Of a DNA stretch of 64,000 bases, positions 10,351 to 19,025 are shown piece after piece. Numbering within the stretch: position 1 is the first letter of the stretch; the number at the start of each line of letters is the position of its first letter. The position numbers were made by a program, and so were the translations under genes. Source of the DNA: Paracoccaceae bacterium. Its GTDB lineage: Bacteria > Pseudomonadota > Alphaproteobacteria > Rhodobacterales > Rhodobacteraceae. The notes under the pieces are model-generated. The model was not told where the DNA came from. It did no database searches and was given only the letters and a program-made list of their open reading frames with translations. Location of the stretch: positions 1-64,000 of the forward strand of contig JAMWZC010000002.1 in assembly GCA_024304985.1 (NCBI GenBank), given 5' to 3'.

Positions 10351-11052
10351 ATGACCACAGCTGATGACCGCCTGATCGTTGCCCTTGATGTACCCAACGC
10401 GCTGGAGGGCCTGGCCTTGGCCGAGACGCTGGGCGATGCGGTCGGGTTCTATAAAATCGGGCTAGGGATGCTGACGGGTGGCGGGCTGGCACTGGCGAAT
10501 GAGCTGAAGCAAGAGCACGGAAAGCGCATCTTTCTGGATATGAAGCTGTTCGACATCGGGGCCACGGTCGAGGCTGCCGTGCGCGGTCTGGCACACTATG
10601 ATCTGGATTTCCTGACGGTGCATGGCGATCCGCATGTGGTGCGGGCGGCGCGGGCCGGTGTTGGTGGCAAGGCGATGAAGATTCTGGCGGTGACGATCCT
10701 GACATCGCTGGACCGCGCCGATCTGGATGCGGGGCTGATGAAGGCGGGGGATGTGACCGATCTGGTGCTGGAACGGGCAGCGCGGGCCTTTGAGGCGGGG
10801 GCGGATGGTGTGATCGCCTCGCCCCAGGAGGCGGCGCTGATCCGGGCCTTGCCGGAGGCGGCGGGGCGGTTGATCGTGACACCGGGTGTCCGGCCTGCGG
10901 GGGCGGACAAAGGCGACCAGAAACGGATCGCCACGCCCGCACAGGCGGTGACGGATGGGGCCGATCACATCGTGGTCGGCCGCCCGATCTGGCAGGCGGC
11001 CGATCCGCGACAGGCGGCGCTGGATATTCTGGAGCAGTTGCGCGGGGCGTGA
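10351..11052 (+). CDS. pyrF: Orotidine 5'-phosphate decarboxylase
   Basis: This 233-residue TIM-barrel enzyme catalyses the last step of UMP synthesis, decarboxylation of OMP. The active-site signature is FLDMKLFDIGATV, holding the D-x-K-x-x-D catalytic array. The phosphate-binding end GADHIVVGRPIWQAADP is also present. The length is typical of the bacterial short form. The ATG follows CAGAGGATGCCCTGTC. It converges on the NfeD-like gene after a 15-base gap. Confidence 0.96.
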   Translation: MTTADDRLIVALDVPNALEGLALAETLGDAVGFYKIGLGMLTGGGLALANELKQEHGKRIFLDMKLFDIGATVEAAVRGLAHYDLDFLTVHGDPHVVRAARAGVGGKAMKILAVTILTSLDRADLDAGLMKAGDVTDLVLERAARAFEAGADGVIASPQEAALIRALPEAAGRLIVTPGVRPAGADKGDQKRIATPAQAVTDGADHIVVGRPIWQAADPRQAALDILEQLRGA

Positions 11053-11067
11053 ACCGCCCCGAGCGTT

Positions 11068-11343
11068 TCAGTTGTCGTTGATATCGCGGTCCCAGATTTT
11101 GACCTGACCTTTGCGCACACCCATCAGGCGGCGCAGCGCGATCCATGAGATCAGCGAGGCAATCGCGAAGATCAGGATCAGCACGAAAAGATTGCCGCCC
11201 AGCACGCCGATCAGCAGCAAAAAGCCGACGAGGGCTGCGCCGATGGCAAAGCCCAGAAGGATGAAGCCGGGCAACATCACCTCGGCCACGGCCAGCGTCA
11301 CGCCGATCACGATCCAGACCCACCATTCCTGCCAGAGGATCAT
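11068..11343 (-). CDS. NfeD-like small membrane protein
   Basis: This 91-residue protein has an N-terminal WQEWWVWIVIGVTLAVAEVM helix and at least two more membrane segments, then a short charged tail (RKGQVKIWDRD). It looks like the short NfeD/YbbL type, which accompanies SPFH proteins. Here the soluble OB-fold domain of longer NfeD proteins is nearly absent. Its start overlaps the SPFH gene stop, so the two are translationally coupled and probably form one membrane complex. Confidence 0.8.
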   Translation of the reverse strand: MILWQEWWVWIVIGVTLAVAEVMLPGFILLGFAIGAALVGFLLLIGVLGGNLFVLILIFAIASLISWIALRRLMGVRKGQVKIWDRDINDN

Positions 11344-12230
11344 CAGCTACGCCCTTTCAGCAGGCCGAAGGCATTGCCGAAGGCCTCGAACGCGGAGGCA
11401 GGCATCAGGATCGTCTGTTTGCCTTCACCCACGGCGACGGCTTGCAGGGCTTCGACCTGTTTGAGCGCAACCTGATATTGCGCGGCTTCGATCCCGTTTT
11501 CCTTGATCGCATCGGCCACGACGCCTGTGGCATAGGCTTCGGCATCGGCCAGAACGCGGCGGGCCTTGGCCTGCTGTTCGGCGGCATAAAGATCGGCATC
11601 GGCAGCCAGTTCGACGGCGCGCTTGCGCCCTTCGGCCTCGGTCACCTGCGCGCGGCGGGCACGTTCGGCGTTGAGCTGTTGCAGCATGGCCGAGCGCGTG
11701 GCGGCATCAAGGTTGACGTCCAGAATTTCGGCCCGCGTCACCTCGATCCCCCAGTCATCGACCATGGCGACGACCTGATCGCGGATCTTGAGGATCAGAT
11801 CAGCGCGGTTCGACTGCACCTGATCCAGTTCGATCTTGCCGATTTCAGAGCGCACGATCCCGGCGACGGTGGTGGCAATCGCGCCGTCCACGTCACGGAT
11901 TCGGTAGACGGTCTTTTCCGGTTCGGTGATGCGGTAGAAGACAGACGTTTCCACCTTCACCAGCACGTTGTCCGATGTGATGGCGTCCTGTTCGGCGTTG
12001 GGAAGCTGGCGTTCCAGCACCGAGATGCGATGTGCCACGACATCGAGGAAGGGCACGATGAAGTTGATGCCCGGCCCCAGCACGGTGCGCAGACGGCCAA
12101 AGCGTTCGACCACATGCTTTTCCGATTGCGGCACGATCTTGATCGCCTTGTAGAGCGATACGATCACCAGAACGGCAAAGGCCAGAGATACGGCGTTGCC
12201 GCCCAGAAGGTCTGTCAAATTGTCTTCCAT
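11343..12230 (-). CDS. SPFH/Band 7 protein, QmcA-like
   Basis: This 295-residue protein has one N-terminal membrane anchor (LAFAVLVIVSLYKAIKIV), then the SPFH domain (QSEKHVVERFGR, VFYRITEPEKTVYRI, GIVRSEIGKIELD) and an alanine- and glutamate-rich coiled coil (QLNAERARRAQVTEAEGRKR). Such proteins form large ring or cage assemblies that organise membrane microdomains and may modulate FtsH-type proteolysis. The NfeD partner follows. I chose the ATG at 12230 behind GGGAG; an in-frame start at 12257 is possible. Confidence 0.88.
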   Translation of the reverse strand: MEDNLTDLLGGNAVSLAFAVLVIVSLYKAIKIVPQSEKHVVERFGRLRTVLGPGINFIVPFLDVVAHRISVLERQLPNAEQDAITSDNVLVKVETSVFYRITEPEKTVYRIRDVDGAIATTVAGIVRSEIGKIELDQVQSNRADLILKIRDQVVAMVDDWGIEVTRAEILDVNLDAATRSAMLQQLNAERARRAQVTEAEGRKRAVELAADADLYAAEQQAKARRVLADAEAYATGVVADAIKENGIEAAQYQVALKQVEALQAVAVGEGKQTILMPASAFEAFGNAFGLLKGRS

Positions 12231-12292
12231 GAAATCCACTCCCAAAGATGCCGGCACAATAGCCTGATGTCCGGTCCAGGGGAATCCGTGAT

Positions 12293-12724
12293 TTATCCCG
12301 TGTCACCGAGATAAAGGCGTAGCCTGTCCTGAAAATGCGGGATCGCCAGCCTGTCGGTCAGATAGGCCTGCGGCGTTATCAGCCGCCAGCCCTGCCCTTC
12401 GTTGCCGAAGGCCACATCGCGCGCCCGTCCGGACTCCAGATGGGCGGCGAAGAACCAGACCGGGCCGGACGTGCCCGCAAAGCGCCGTGCCCATCGTAGG
12501 GCATGGGGTGCGATGACCAGACCCAGTTCTTCATGTGTTTCGCGCAGGACACATTGAACGAGGCTTTCGTCCCCGTCGCGTCCGCCGCCGGGCAGGTCCA
12601 GACGGCCCGGCCATGGGATATCAGGGCGCGCGTCGCGCAGGATCACGGCCAGATGATCCCCAAGGAACAGCGCCAGCTTGGCCCCGACGAAATGGGGATC
12701 GGTGATATCGGTTTCCTGTGTCAT
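12293..12724 (-). CDS. NUDIX hydrolase
   Basis: This 143-residue protein has a complete Nudix box, GGGRDGDESLVQCVLRETHE followed by ELGL, which matches the G-x5-E-x7-RE-x-x-EE-x-GU pattern that binds the catalytic metals. It hydrolyses a nucleoside diphosphate linked to another group. The substrate (oxidised dNTP, ADP-ribose or other) cannot be read from sequence. It is divergent from dinB across only 58 bases, so the two may share a promoter region. Confidence 0.9.
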   Translation of the reverse strand: MTQETDITDPHFVGAKLALFLGDHLAVILRDARPDIPWPGRLDLPGGGRDGDESLVQCVLRETHEELGLVIAPHALRWARRFAGTSGPVWFFAAHLESGRARDVAFGNEGQGWRLITPQAYLTDRLAIPHFQDRLRLYLGDTG

Positions 12725-12782
12725 TCCGCTTCTATATGATGAAACTTATCGCCTACCCATCCCCGTGTCCGGAATTTCCCCG

Positions 12783-14036
12783 ATGTCCAGCCTGTGCCGC
12801 GACTGCCTGACCCGGTTCGACGCAGCCCCTCGCTGCCCGGCCTGTCGGAGTCCGCGACTCGTCAGTCACCCTGAACTGGAGAGCCTGAGCATCGCGCATA
12901 TGGATTGCGATGCCTTCTATGCGTCGGTCGAGAAACGGGACAACCTGGCGCTGGCGGACAAGCCCGTGATCATCGGTGGCGGGCGGCGCGGCGTGGTGTC
13001 CACGGCTTGCTATATTGCGCGGATCAAAGGGGTGCGCTCTGCGATGCCGATGTTTCAGGCGCTGAAGTTGTGCCCTGAAGCGGTGGTGATCAAGCCACGG
13101 ATGCAGGCCTATGTCGATGCATCGCGCGCCATCCGCGCGATGATGGAGGAGTTGACGCCCGCCATCGAGCCCCTGTCGCTGGACGAGGCGTTTCTGGACC
13201 TGACCGGCACCGCGCGGCTGCATGGCGCGCCGCCTGCGGTGATGCTGGCACGGCTGGTGCGTCGGATGAAGACGGAGCTGGGTTTGACCGGGTCCATCGG
13301 CCTCAGCCATAACAAGTTTCTGGCCAAGGTCGCGTCAGACCTGAACAAGCCGCATGGGTTTTCGGTGATCGGGCAGGCCGATACGATGGCGTTCCTGCGC
13401 GGCAAGCCGGTCAGGATGATCTGGGGCGTGGGACAGGCGACGCAGGCGGCGCTGGAGGCAGCGGGTATCCGCAGTTTCGACGACCTGCTGCGCTGGGAGG
13501 CGCGGGATCTGACAGCGCGGTTCGGCACGATGGGGGACCGGCTGTGGCATCTGGCGCGGGGGCAGGACAATCGCCGCGTGTCGCGCGACAGCCCGATGAA
13601 ATCCATCTCGAACGAGACGACCTTCAACGAGGACACGTCAGATCCTGACATTCTGGACGGCCATATCTGGCGGCTGGCGGAAAAGGTCGCGGACCGGGCC
13701 AAGGCCAAGGCCATTGCGGGGCGTGTGGTCACCTTGAAGCTGAAGCGCGCGGATCACCGCATCCTGACCCGCCGCCATGCGCTGCGCGATGCGACGCAAT
13801 TGGCGGATCGGCTGTATCGTGAAGCGCGGGCGTTGTTCGATCAGGGACCCGAGGCAGGGCCTTATCGTCTGATCGGCGTCGGTCTGTCCGATCTGGTGCC
13901 CGAGACGGCAGCCGATCTGTCGCAGGACCTGCTGGACCCACAAGCCGCGGCGCGGCAGAAGGCCGAGCGGGCCACGGATTCGATCCGCGCCCGGTTCGGC
14001 GAGGAGGCCATTCTGAAGGGCCGTGCGTTGCGGTGA
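12783..14036 (+). CDS. dinB: DNA polymerase IV with N-terminal zinc-ribbon-like extension
   Basis: This 417-residue Y-family polymerase copies damaged DNA. The catalytic motifs are HMDCDAFYASVE and EPLSLDEAFLDLTG, followed by the fingers and thumb (GLSHNKFLAKVASDLNKPHG) and the little finger. Before the polymerase is a short extension with CRDC and CPAC, two C-x2-C pairs that could bind zinc; E. coli DinB has none. The C-terminus does not end in an obvious beta-clamp pentapeptide, although QDLLDP lies 40 residues before the end. The ATG at 12783 keeps the zinc motif. No LexA box of the alphaproteobacterial GTTC-N7-GTTC type is evident upstream. Confidence 0.92.
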   Translation: MSSLCRDCLTRFDAAPRCPACRSPRLVSHPELESLSIAHMDCDAFYASVEKRDNLALADKPVIIGGGRRGVVSTACYIARIKGVRSAMPMFQALKLCPEAVVIKPRMQAYVDASRAIRAMMEELTPAIEPLSLDEAFLDLTGTARLHGAPPAVMLARLVRRMKTELGLTGSIGLSHNKFLAKVASDLNKPHGFSVIGQADTMAFLRGKPVRMIWGVGQATQAALEAAGIRSFDDLLRWEARDLTARFGTMGDRLWHLARGQDNRRVSRDSPMKSISNETTFNEDTSDPDILDGHIWRLAEKVADRAKAKAIAGRVVTLKLKRADHRILTRRHALRDATQLADRLYREARALFDQGPEAGPYRLIGVGLSDLVPETAADLSQDLLDPQAAARQKAERATDSIRARFGEEAILKGRALR

Positions 14037-14042
14037 TCCGCG

Positions 14043-14903
14043 CTATTCCGCCGCCAGTCGCTGTTCGCGGGCACCGATCTGGACGATGCGGGCGATGACG
14101 CCGGTCAGGATTTTCTGGAAGGTGGCAAAATTGCCATTCGGGCGGATCAGCTGTTCGTTCATGTAGAGCGAACGGTCCACCTCGATCTGAACCACATGTT
14201 GTTGGCGCGCGGGGCGACCATAATGTTGCGCGGTATAGGCCCCGGCAAAAGGCGCGTTGCGCGCGACGATCAGACCCGTGCCCTCGAACGCGGCTTCGAT
14301 CTGGTCAACGACCCAGCCCGAGGCCGAGGCCCCGAAGCGGTCGCCCAGCACCACATCGGGCCGCCGCGCCCCGGAGCGGGCGATGCCGTCCATTGCCTCA
14401 TGCGGCATGGAGTGGCAATCGATCAGGATCGCCTCACCGAAGCGGCCATGCGCCTCGTCCAGCAGGCGTTGCAGGGTGGCGTGATAAGGGCGCCAATAGC
14501 GGCTGATGCGGCCCTGCACCTCATCCAGATCAAGTTTGCCGCGATAGATGGCACGGCCACCTGCGACGACGCGCGGCACGACTCCAAGACCCGAGGCAAT
14601 ACGGGGATTGTGCGAAAGTCCGCGCACCCCGTCGATCAGGGCCGGGTCCAATTCATCCGCGCTGCGGTTCAGGTCGATGAAGGCGCGCGGTGCGCCGGCC
14701 AGAAGAAGCGGCGCGCCGAAACCGGGGGCTGCTTCGTAAAGACGGTCGACAAAGGCATCCTCGGACGTGCGAATCGTATGTTCATTCAGGACGGTACGGC
14801 GCAGAAAGCTCCAGCTATAGTCGCGCCCACTGTGCGGCGAGGCAAAGACGACGCTGCTGCGGGTCTGTTCGGGCCGGATCAGGTGATAGGCAACCGCTGT
14901 CAT
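14043..14903 (-). CDS. N-formylglutamate amidohydrolase family protein
   Basis: This 286-residue protein matches the FGase family, which hydrolyses N-formyl-glutamate or related amides. Visible pieces are FASPHSGRDYS (zinc-ligand histidine and substrate arginine region), AFIDLNRSADELD and LIDCHSMPHEA. No other histidine-degradation gene is near, so it may act on another formylated compound. The ATG at 14903 follows AAGGATATCAC; a start 27 bases upstream is also open. It converges on dinB with a 6-base gap. Confidence 0.85.
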   Translation of the reverse strand: MTAVAYHLIRPEQTRSSVVFASPHSGRDYSWSFLRRTVLNEHTIRTSEDAFVDRLYEAAPGFGAPLLLAGAPRAFIDLNRSADELDPALIDGVRGLSHNPRIASGLGVVPRVVAGGRAIYRGKLDLDEVQGRISRYWRPYHATLQRLLDEAHGRFGEAILIDCHSMPHEAMDGIARSGARRPDVVLGDRFGASASGWVVDQIEAAFEGTGLIVARNAPFAGAYTAQHYGRPARQQHVVQIEVDRSLYMNEQLIRPNGNFATFQKILTGVIARIVQIGAREQRLAAE

Positions 14904-15054
14904 GTGATATCCTTGTTTCGGGTTCATCATAGCGCGATAAATCGGTTTGCCAAAAGCCCTTGATCCCGCTTCCGACTCCTTTTATAGACCACGAACCGGC
15001 GCGGAAATCCGCGCCCCTCTTCGTTTGGGGGGCAAGGCCTCTGTCCGGTATCAT

Positions 15055-15129
15055 GGGTGATTAGCTCAGTGGTAGAGCACTTCGTTGACATCGAAGGGGT
15101 CACAAGTTCGAACCTTGTATCGCCCACCA
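15055..15129 (+). tRNA. tRNA-Val (GAC)
   Basis: The acceptor strands GGGTGAT and ATCGCCC pair, the D-arm has TAGCTCAGTGGTAGAGCA, and the anticodon arm CTTCG-TTGACAT-CGAAG displays GAC at 15087-15089. The T-loop is GTTCGAA, and CCA is encoded at the 3' end (15127-15129). It reads valine codons GUC and GUU. No integrase or direct repeat of its 3' end is seen, so there is no sign of use as an attachment site. Confidence 0.97.
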
Positions 15130-15253
15130 TGATTTCTCCATTCCGGTGACGGGATGTTTCGCTGGCCCCTCCGGGGGCCATTTCACCGTCCCGTCACAGG
15201 GGCATGGCTACCACAAGGCGCAAGGCCCGCGCCGCGACTGATAGGAGAAGACC

Positions 15254-15379
15254 ATGAAGGTCAAGAACTCGCTCCGCTCGCTCAAGAACCGGCATCGCGA
15301 CTGCCGTGTCGTGCGCCGCAAAGGCCGCGTCTACGTCATCAACAAGACACAGCGTCGGTTCAAAGCCCGTCAGGGTTGA
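15254..15379 (+). CDS. rpmJ: 50S ribosomal protein L36 (zinc-free type)
   Basis: This 41-residue basic protein starts [17 protein letters not shown] and ends RRFKARQG. It is the C-minus form typical of alphaproteobacteria: only one cysteine remains, so the zinc ribbon of the short L36 is missing. It sits near the peptidyl-transferase side of the large subunit. It follows tRNA-Val by 124 bases, has an AGGAGAAGACC ribosome site and ends 14 bases before a strong terminator. Confidence 0.95.
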   Translation: MKVKNSLRSLKNRHRDCRVVRRKGRVYVINKTQRRFKARQG

Positions 15380-15393
15380 TCGAAGCGCGATCC

Positions 15394-15431
15394 AAATGAA
15401 AAGACCGCCCTTCGGGGCGGTCTTTTCATTT
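15394..15431. terminator. Bidirectional terminator between rpmJ and the PaaK-like gene
   Basis: A perfect 17-bp stem (15394-15410 with 15415-15431) closes on a TTCG loop, with AAAAG and CTTTT at the ends. It serves the rightward rpmJ and the convergent leftward ligase operon. Confidence 0.92.
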
Positions 15432-15451
15432 GTGCAGGGGCGTGGTGCGGA

Positions 15452-16672
15452 TCAGTCGTAAACGCGCTGATCCTCGATCACCTTGCCGTCATTGGGCAGG
15501 CTGCCGGGGGTCAGCAGTTCGATCTTGCCCTTCAGCTTGAGCACCTCGGCGACGGAGCTGGCGTAAGCGTCGGCGCTGCCGCCTGCGGCTTCAATCTGCA
15601 CGGTCATCACGTCCATCTCGCCCTCGCGGCTGGCGATGACGCGGGCGCGGCTGATCTCGGCGTGTTTGGCGACAAGCTGCGCCACCTGTTCGGGGCGCAC
15701 GAACATCCCCTTGATCTTGGTGGTCTGATCGGCGCGACCCATCCAGCCCTTGATGCGTGTATTGGTGCGTCCGCAGGGGCTGATACCCTCCATGACGGCG
15801 GACAGGTCGCCCGTGGCGAAGCGGATCAGCGGGTAGTCGGGGTTGAGCGTGGTCACCACAACCTCGCCCACCTGACCGGGCGCGACAGGATTGCCGGTGC
15901 CGGGGGTCACGATCTCGACGATGACACCTTCATCGACGATCATCCCCTCCTGTGCGGCGCTTTCATAGGCGATATTGCCCAGATCGGCGGTTGCATAGCA
16001 TTGCAGACAAAGGATGCCGCGATCGGCATATTCCTTGCGCAACGAGGGGAAAAGCGCCCCGCCCCCGACCGCGGCGCGGGTAATGGCCAGCGTCACGCCC
16101 ATCTCATCCGCCTTGTCGAGGATCACCTTGAGGAAATCCGGCGTTCCCGCATAGGCGGTCACACCCACGTCGCGGCTGGCGGTCACCTGCAATTCGGTCT
16201 GGCCGGTGCCGGCGGGCAGGACAGCAGCGCCGACCGCGCGCGCGCCGGATTCGAATATCATCCCCGCAGGTGTCAGGTGATAACCGAAACAGTTCTGCAC
16301 GATATCGCCACGCCCGATGCCGCAGGCATGCAGGAAACGGCCCATCCGCCACCAGTCATGCTCGGTGCCGCCGGGTTCGTAGATCGGACCGGGGGACTGG
16401 AAGATATGGGCAAAGCCGCTGGCGGGCCGTGTCGTCAGCCCACCGAAAGGAGCGGCCCCGGCCTGCGCGCGGCCCAGATCCGATTTCCGCAGCACCGGGA
16501 GCCTTGCCAATGCCTCGACCGAGGTGATGCTGGAAGGATTCACCCCATCCAGCGCACCGGCATAGCCGGGCAGCGCCTTGGCCCGTGCGATCTGGTCCGG
16601 CAAGGCCTTGGCCAGTGCCGCCGCGCGCTGATCAGGGCTGCGGGTTTCAAGCTCATCAAAATAGCGGGTCAT
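15452..16672 (-). CDS. Phenylacetate-CoA ligase family protein (PaaK-like)
   Basis: This 406-residue adenylate-forming enzyme is related to phenylacetate-CoA ligase. Recognisable pieces are FQSPGPIYEPGG, CFGYHLTPAGMIFESG, YPLIRFATGDLSAV and the C-terminal hinge GRADQTTKIKGMFVRPEQV. The usual P-loop-like SSGTTGKP is replaced by the FQSPGPIYEPGGT region, so activity on phenylacetate itself is doubtful. It is the last gene of a leftward operon that encodes a complete ABC importer and another acyl-CoA ligase. The likely role is to activate the imported acid or a derivative; the substrate is unknown. Confidence 0.82.
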   Translation of the reverse strand: MTRYFDELETRSPDQRAAALAKALPDQIARAKALPGYAGALDGVNPSSITSVEALARLPVLRKSDLGRAQAGAAPFGGLTTRPASGFAHIFQSPGPIYEPGGTEHDWWRMGRFLHACGIGRGDIVQNCFGYHLTPAGMIFESGARAVGAAVLPAGTGQTELQVTASRDVGVTAYAGTPDFLKVILDKADEMGVTLAITRAAVGGGALFPSLRKEYADRGILCLQCYATADLGNIAYESAAQEGMIVDEGVIVEIVTPGTGNPVAPGQVGEVVVTTLNPDYPLIRFATGDLSAVMEGISPCGRTNTRIKGWMGRADQTTKIKGMFVRPEQVAQLVAKHAEISRARVIASREGEMDVMTVQIEAAGGSADAYASSVAEVLKLKGKIELLTPGSLPNDGKVIEDQRVYD

Positions 16673-16720
16673 GGCAGACCTTTCGCAAAAGAACCAATCT
16701 GTGGAGTGCCGCCCGAGTCG

Positions 16721-17548
16721 TCAGCTCAGCCAGCGTTTGCGGCGGCGGTAGGAGCGCACGTCGCGGAAGGATTTGCGGCCCTGTTCAGAGACACCCAGAT
16801 AGAACTCCTTCACATCCGGGTTCTCGCGCAGATCGGCGGCGGGGCCGTCCATCACGACGCGGCCCGATTCCAGAATATAGCCGTAATGGGCAAAGCGCAG
16901 GGCCACGTTGGTGTTCTGTTCGGCCAGAAGGAAGGTATTGCCCTCTTTCTCGTTCAGGTTCTTCACGATGGTGAAGATCTCTTCGACCAGCTGCGGTGCA
17001 AGACCCATGCTGGGTTCGTCCAGCAGAATCGTCTCGGGGCGGCTCATCAGGGCGCGGCCGATCGCCGTCATCTGCTGCTCGCCACCCGAGGTATAGCCTG
17101 CCTGGCTTTTGCGCCGCTCTTTCAGGCGGGGGAAATAATCATAGACCATCTGGAGATCCGCCTCGATGGCCCCTTTGCCGTCCTTGCGCGTATAGGCGCC
17201 GGTCATCAGGTTTTCCTCGACGGTCAGGTGTTCGAAGCAATGCCGCCCCTCCATCACCTGGATGACGCCTTTCTGCACCAGATCGTTCGGGCTCAGATCC
17301 TGCACGCGTTCGCCGCGATAGGTGATGCTGCCCTTGGTCACCTCGCCGCGTTCGGAGTGCAGCAGGTTCGAAATGGCCTTGAGCGTGGTGGTCTTGCCCG
17401 CGCCGTTGCCACCCAGAAGCGCGGTGATCCCGCCTTTGGGCACCTTAAGCGACACGCCCTTGAGCACGAGGATCACGTGATTGTAGATCACCTCGATATT
17501 GTTGACCTCAAGAAGGGTCTCGTCGGTCCGGCCTGCGTCCAGCATCAT
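16721..17548 (-). CDS. livF: LivF-type ABC transporter ATPase
   Basis: This 275-residue ATPase is of the branched-chain amino acid type. Walker A is GGNGAGKTT, the signature TSGGEQQMTA, Walker B ETILLDEPSMGLAP, and the switch histidine is replaced by glutamine in LLAEQNT, as usual for LivF. A basic C-terminal tail (GRKSFRDVRSYRRRKRW) extends past the standard fold. It pairs with LivG as the cytoplasmic motor. It lies 118 bases after the binding-protein gene, past an intercistronic hairpin, so it may be expressed at a lower level. Confidence 0.92.
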   Translation of the reverse strand: MMLDAGRTDETLLEVNNIEVIYNHVILVLKGVSLKVPKGGITALLGGNGAGKTTTLKAISNLLHSERGEVTKGSITYRGERVQDLSPNDLVQKGVIQVMEGRHCFEHLTVEENLMTGAYTRKDGKGAIEADLQMVYDYFPRLKERRKSQAGYTSGGEQQMTAIGRALMSRPETILLDEPSMGLAPQLVEEIFTIVKNLNEKEGNTFLLAEQNTNVALRFAHYGYILESGRVVMDGPAADLRENPDVKEFYLGVSEQGRKSFRDVRSYRRRKRWLS

Positions 17549-17600
17549 TCACGCTCCGTTAAGGTTAACGCGCCCACCTTTTGGAAGAGCAGCGTTCAGG

Positions 17601-17625
17601 CTTCTTCTTGCTTCAAATATCCGGG
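17601..17625 (-). repeat. 25-bp 3'-end element, copy 1
   Basis: Read leftward this is CCCGGATATTTGAAGCAAG followed by AAGAAG. It is nearly identical to the elements at 27068-27092 and 63277-63301. It lies between the binding-protein stop and livF. Confidence 0.75.
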
Positions 17626-17627
17626 TC

Positions 17628-17656
17628 CTGCGGGCAGCCGAGAGAGCTGCCCGCAG
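17628..17656 (-). terminator. Intercistronic hairpin after the binding-protein gene
   Basis: CTGCGGGCAG (17628-17637) pairs perfectly with CTGCCCGCAG (17647-17656). No T run follows, so it more likely protects the abundant upstream message or attenuates livF than fully terminates. Confidence 0.6.
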
Positions 17657-17666
17657 TTCGTCGCGC

Positions 17667-18950
17667 TTATTCGCAGCGCGGGGTGATGTTGGCTTCGGCG
17701 GCGTAAGCAGCCGAATCTTCCTCGATCAGCGGGTTCAGGACGTCCTGATCCGACTGGAAGAAGTCGGTGATCATCTTCCACTCGCCAGCAGCGGCATCCC
17801 ACTGCTTCACGGCGCCAAAGCCGTCACCGCCATGGTTTTCACAGGAGACGCTGAAAGTCGGGCCGAAGTTCGGCAGGCCGAGCGCGGCCATCTTTTCTTC
17901 GGTGATCTCAAGCGCTTCCATACCGTCACGCATCATCGCAGGGGTGATCTGCGCGGTGCCATGGATGCCCTGTGCTGTCTTGGCAGCCTCAACCGCCAGC
18001 ATTGCAGCATACAGACCACGGTTGTAGAGCACCGTGCCCATCTGGTCGCCTGCGCCGGCCGCTTTGCCTGCGTCCTTCACGTATTTCTGAAGGTCGGCAT
18101 AGAGCGGATAGTCAGAGCCGAGGTTGTGGAAGGTCAGCGCCTTGTAGCCGTTGGCACCTTCACCAGCGGGCAGCACGTCGTTTTCCGAACCCGACCACCA
18201 GATGCCGATGAAGTTCTCCATGGGATAGCGGATGTTCACGGCTTCCTGGATGGCGACCGAGTTCATCACGCCCCAGCCCCACATCAGGACATAGTCCGGA
18301 CGCTCGCGGCGGATCTGCAGCCACTGGCTTTTCTGTTCCTGGCCTGGGTGATCGACCGCCAGCAGGGTCAGCTCATAACCGTGCTTCTTGGCCAGTTCTT
18401 CCAGCGTGCGGATCGGTTCCTTGCCATAGGCCGAGTTGTGATAGACGAGCGCGATCTTCTTGCCGCTGATGTCGCCGTTGTTCACATCGAGGATATGCTT
18501 GATCGCGATGGAGGCCCCATCCCAATAGTTGGCGGGATAGTTGAAGATATGGCTGAAGACCTTGCCGTTCTTGGCGGAGGTCCGGCCATAGCCCATGGTG
18601 TGCATGGGGATGTCATCGGCGGTTGCCTTGGGGATCAGCTGATAGGTGATCCCTGTGGACAGCGGCTGATACACCAGAACGCCCTGGCCCTTGGTGGCCT
18701 CGTAGCATTCCACGCCTTTTTCGGTGTTATAGGCGGTTTCGCATTCCACCAGGTTGATGCGCTCGCCGCCGATGCCGCCGTCACGCTCGTTCATCAGGGT
18801 GAAATAATCCTGATAGCCATCGGCAAAGGGGATGCCGTTCGCCGCATAGGGTCCTGTGCGATAGCTGAGCGCCGAGAAGGTCAGGTCGGCCATCGCCGGG
18901 GCCGCGGCCATCATGGCCGCGGTTACCGCAGTGATCAGTTTCAGTTTCAT
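17667..18950 (-). CDS. ABC transporter periplasmic substrate-binding protein (LivK-like)
   Basis: This 427-residue protein has a signal peptide (MKLKLITAVTAAMMAAAPAMA) and a type I periplasmic binding fold. The DLTFSALSYRTGPYAANGIPFADGYQDYFTL opening region resembles carboxylate-specific members more than leucine-binding ones. Paired cysteines (ECETAY, ECYEAT; later SCENHG and C-terminal PRCE) may form disulfides. It captures the substrate for LivHM. The neighbouring CoA ligases suggest an aromatic or aliphatic acid. Confidence 0.9.
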   Translation of the reverse strand: MKLKLITAVTAAMMAAAPAMADLTFSALSYRTGPYAANGIPFADGYQDYFTLMNERDGGIGGERINLVECETAYNTEKGVECYEATKGQGVLVYQPLSTGITYQLIPKATADDIPMHTMGYGRTSAKNGKVFSHIFNYPANYWDGASIAIKHILDVNNGDISGKKIALVYHNSAYGKEPIRTLEELAKKHGYELTLLAVDHPGQEQKSQWLQIRRERPDYVLMWGWGVMNSVAIQEAVNIRYPMENFIGIWWSGSENDVLPAGEGANGYKALTFHNLGSDYPLYADLQKYVKDAGKAAGAGDQMGTVLYNRGLYAAMLAVEAAKTAQGIHGTAQITPAMMRDGMEALEITEEKMAALGLPNFGPTFSVSCENHGGDGFGAVKQWDAAAGEWKMITDFFQSDQDVLNPLIEEDSAAYAAEANITPRCE

Positions 18951-19025
18951 CGGGTTATCCTCCCTTGGTTTTTCCGATGGTGGTGTCCGAAGGCGAGCCT
19001 TCGAATAGATTGCCTTGCCCCCGCC

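Noticed and set aside
12725-12782. LexA box between the NUDIX gene and dinB
   Set aside because: No GTTC-N7-GTTC or GAAC-N7-GAAC was found in the 58-base gap.
15055-15129. tRNA-Val as an integration site
   Set aside because: No integrase and no repeat of the tRNA 3' end downstream; rpmJ follows normally.
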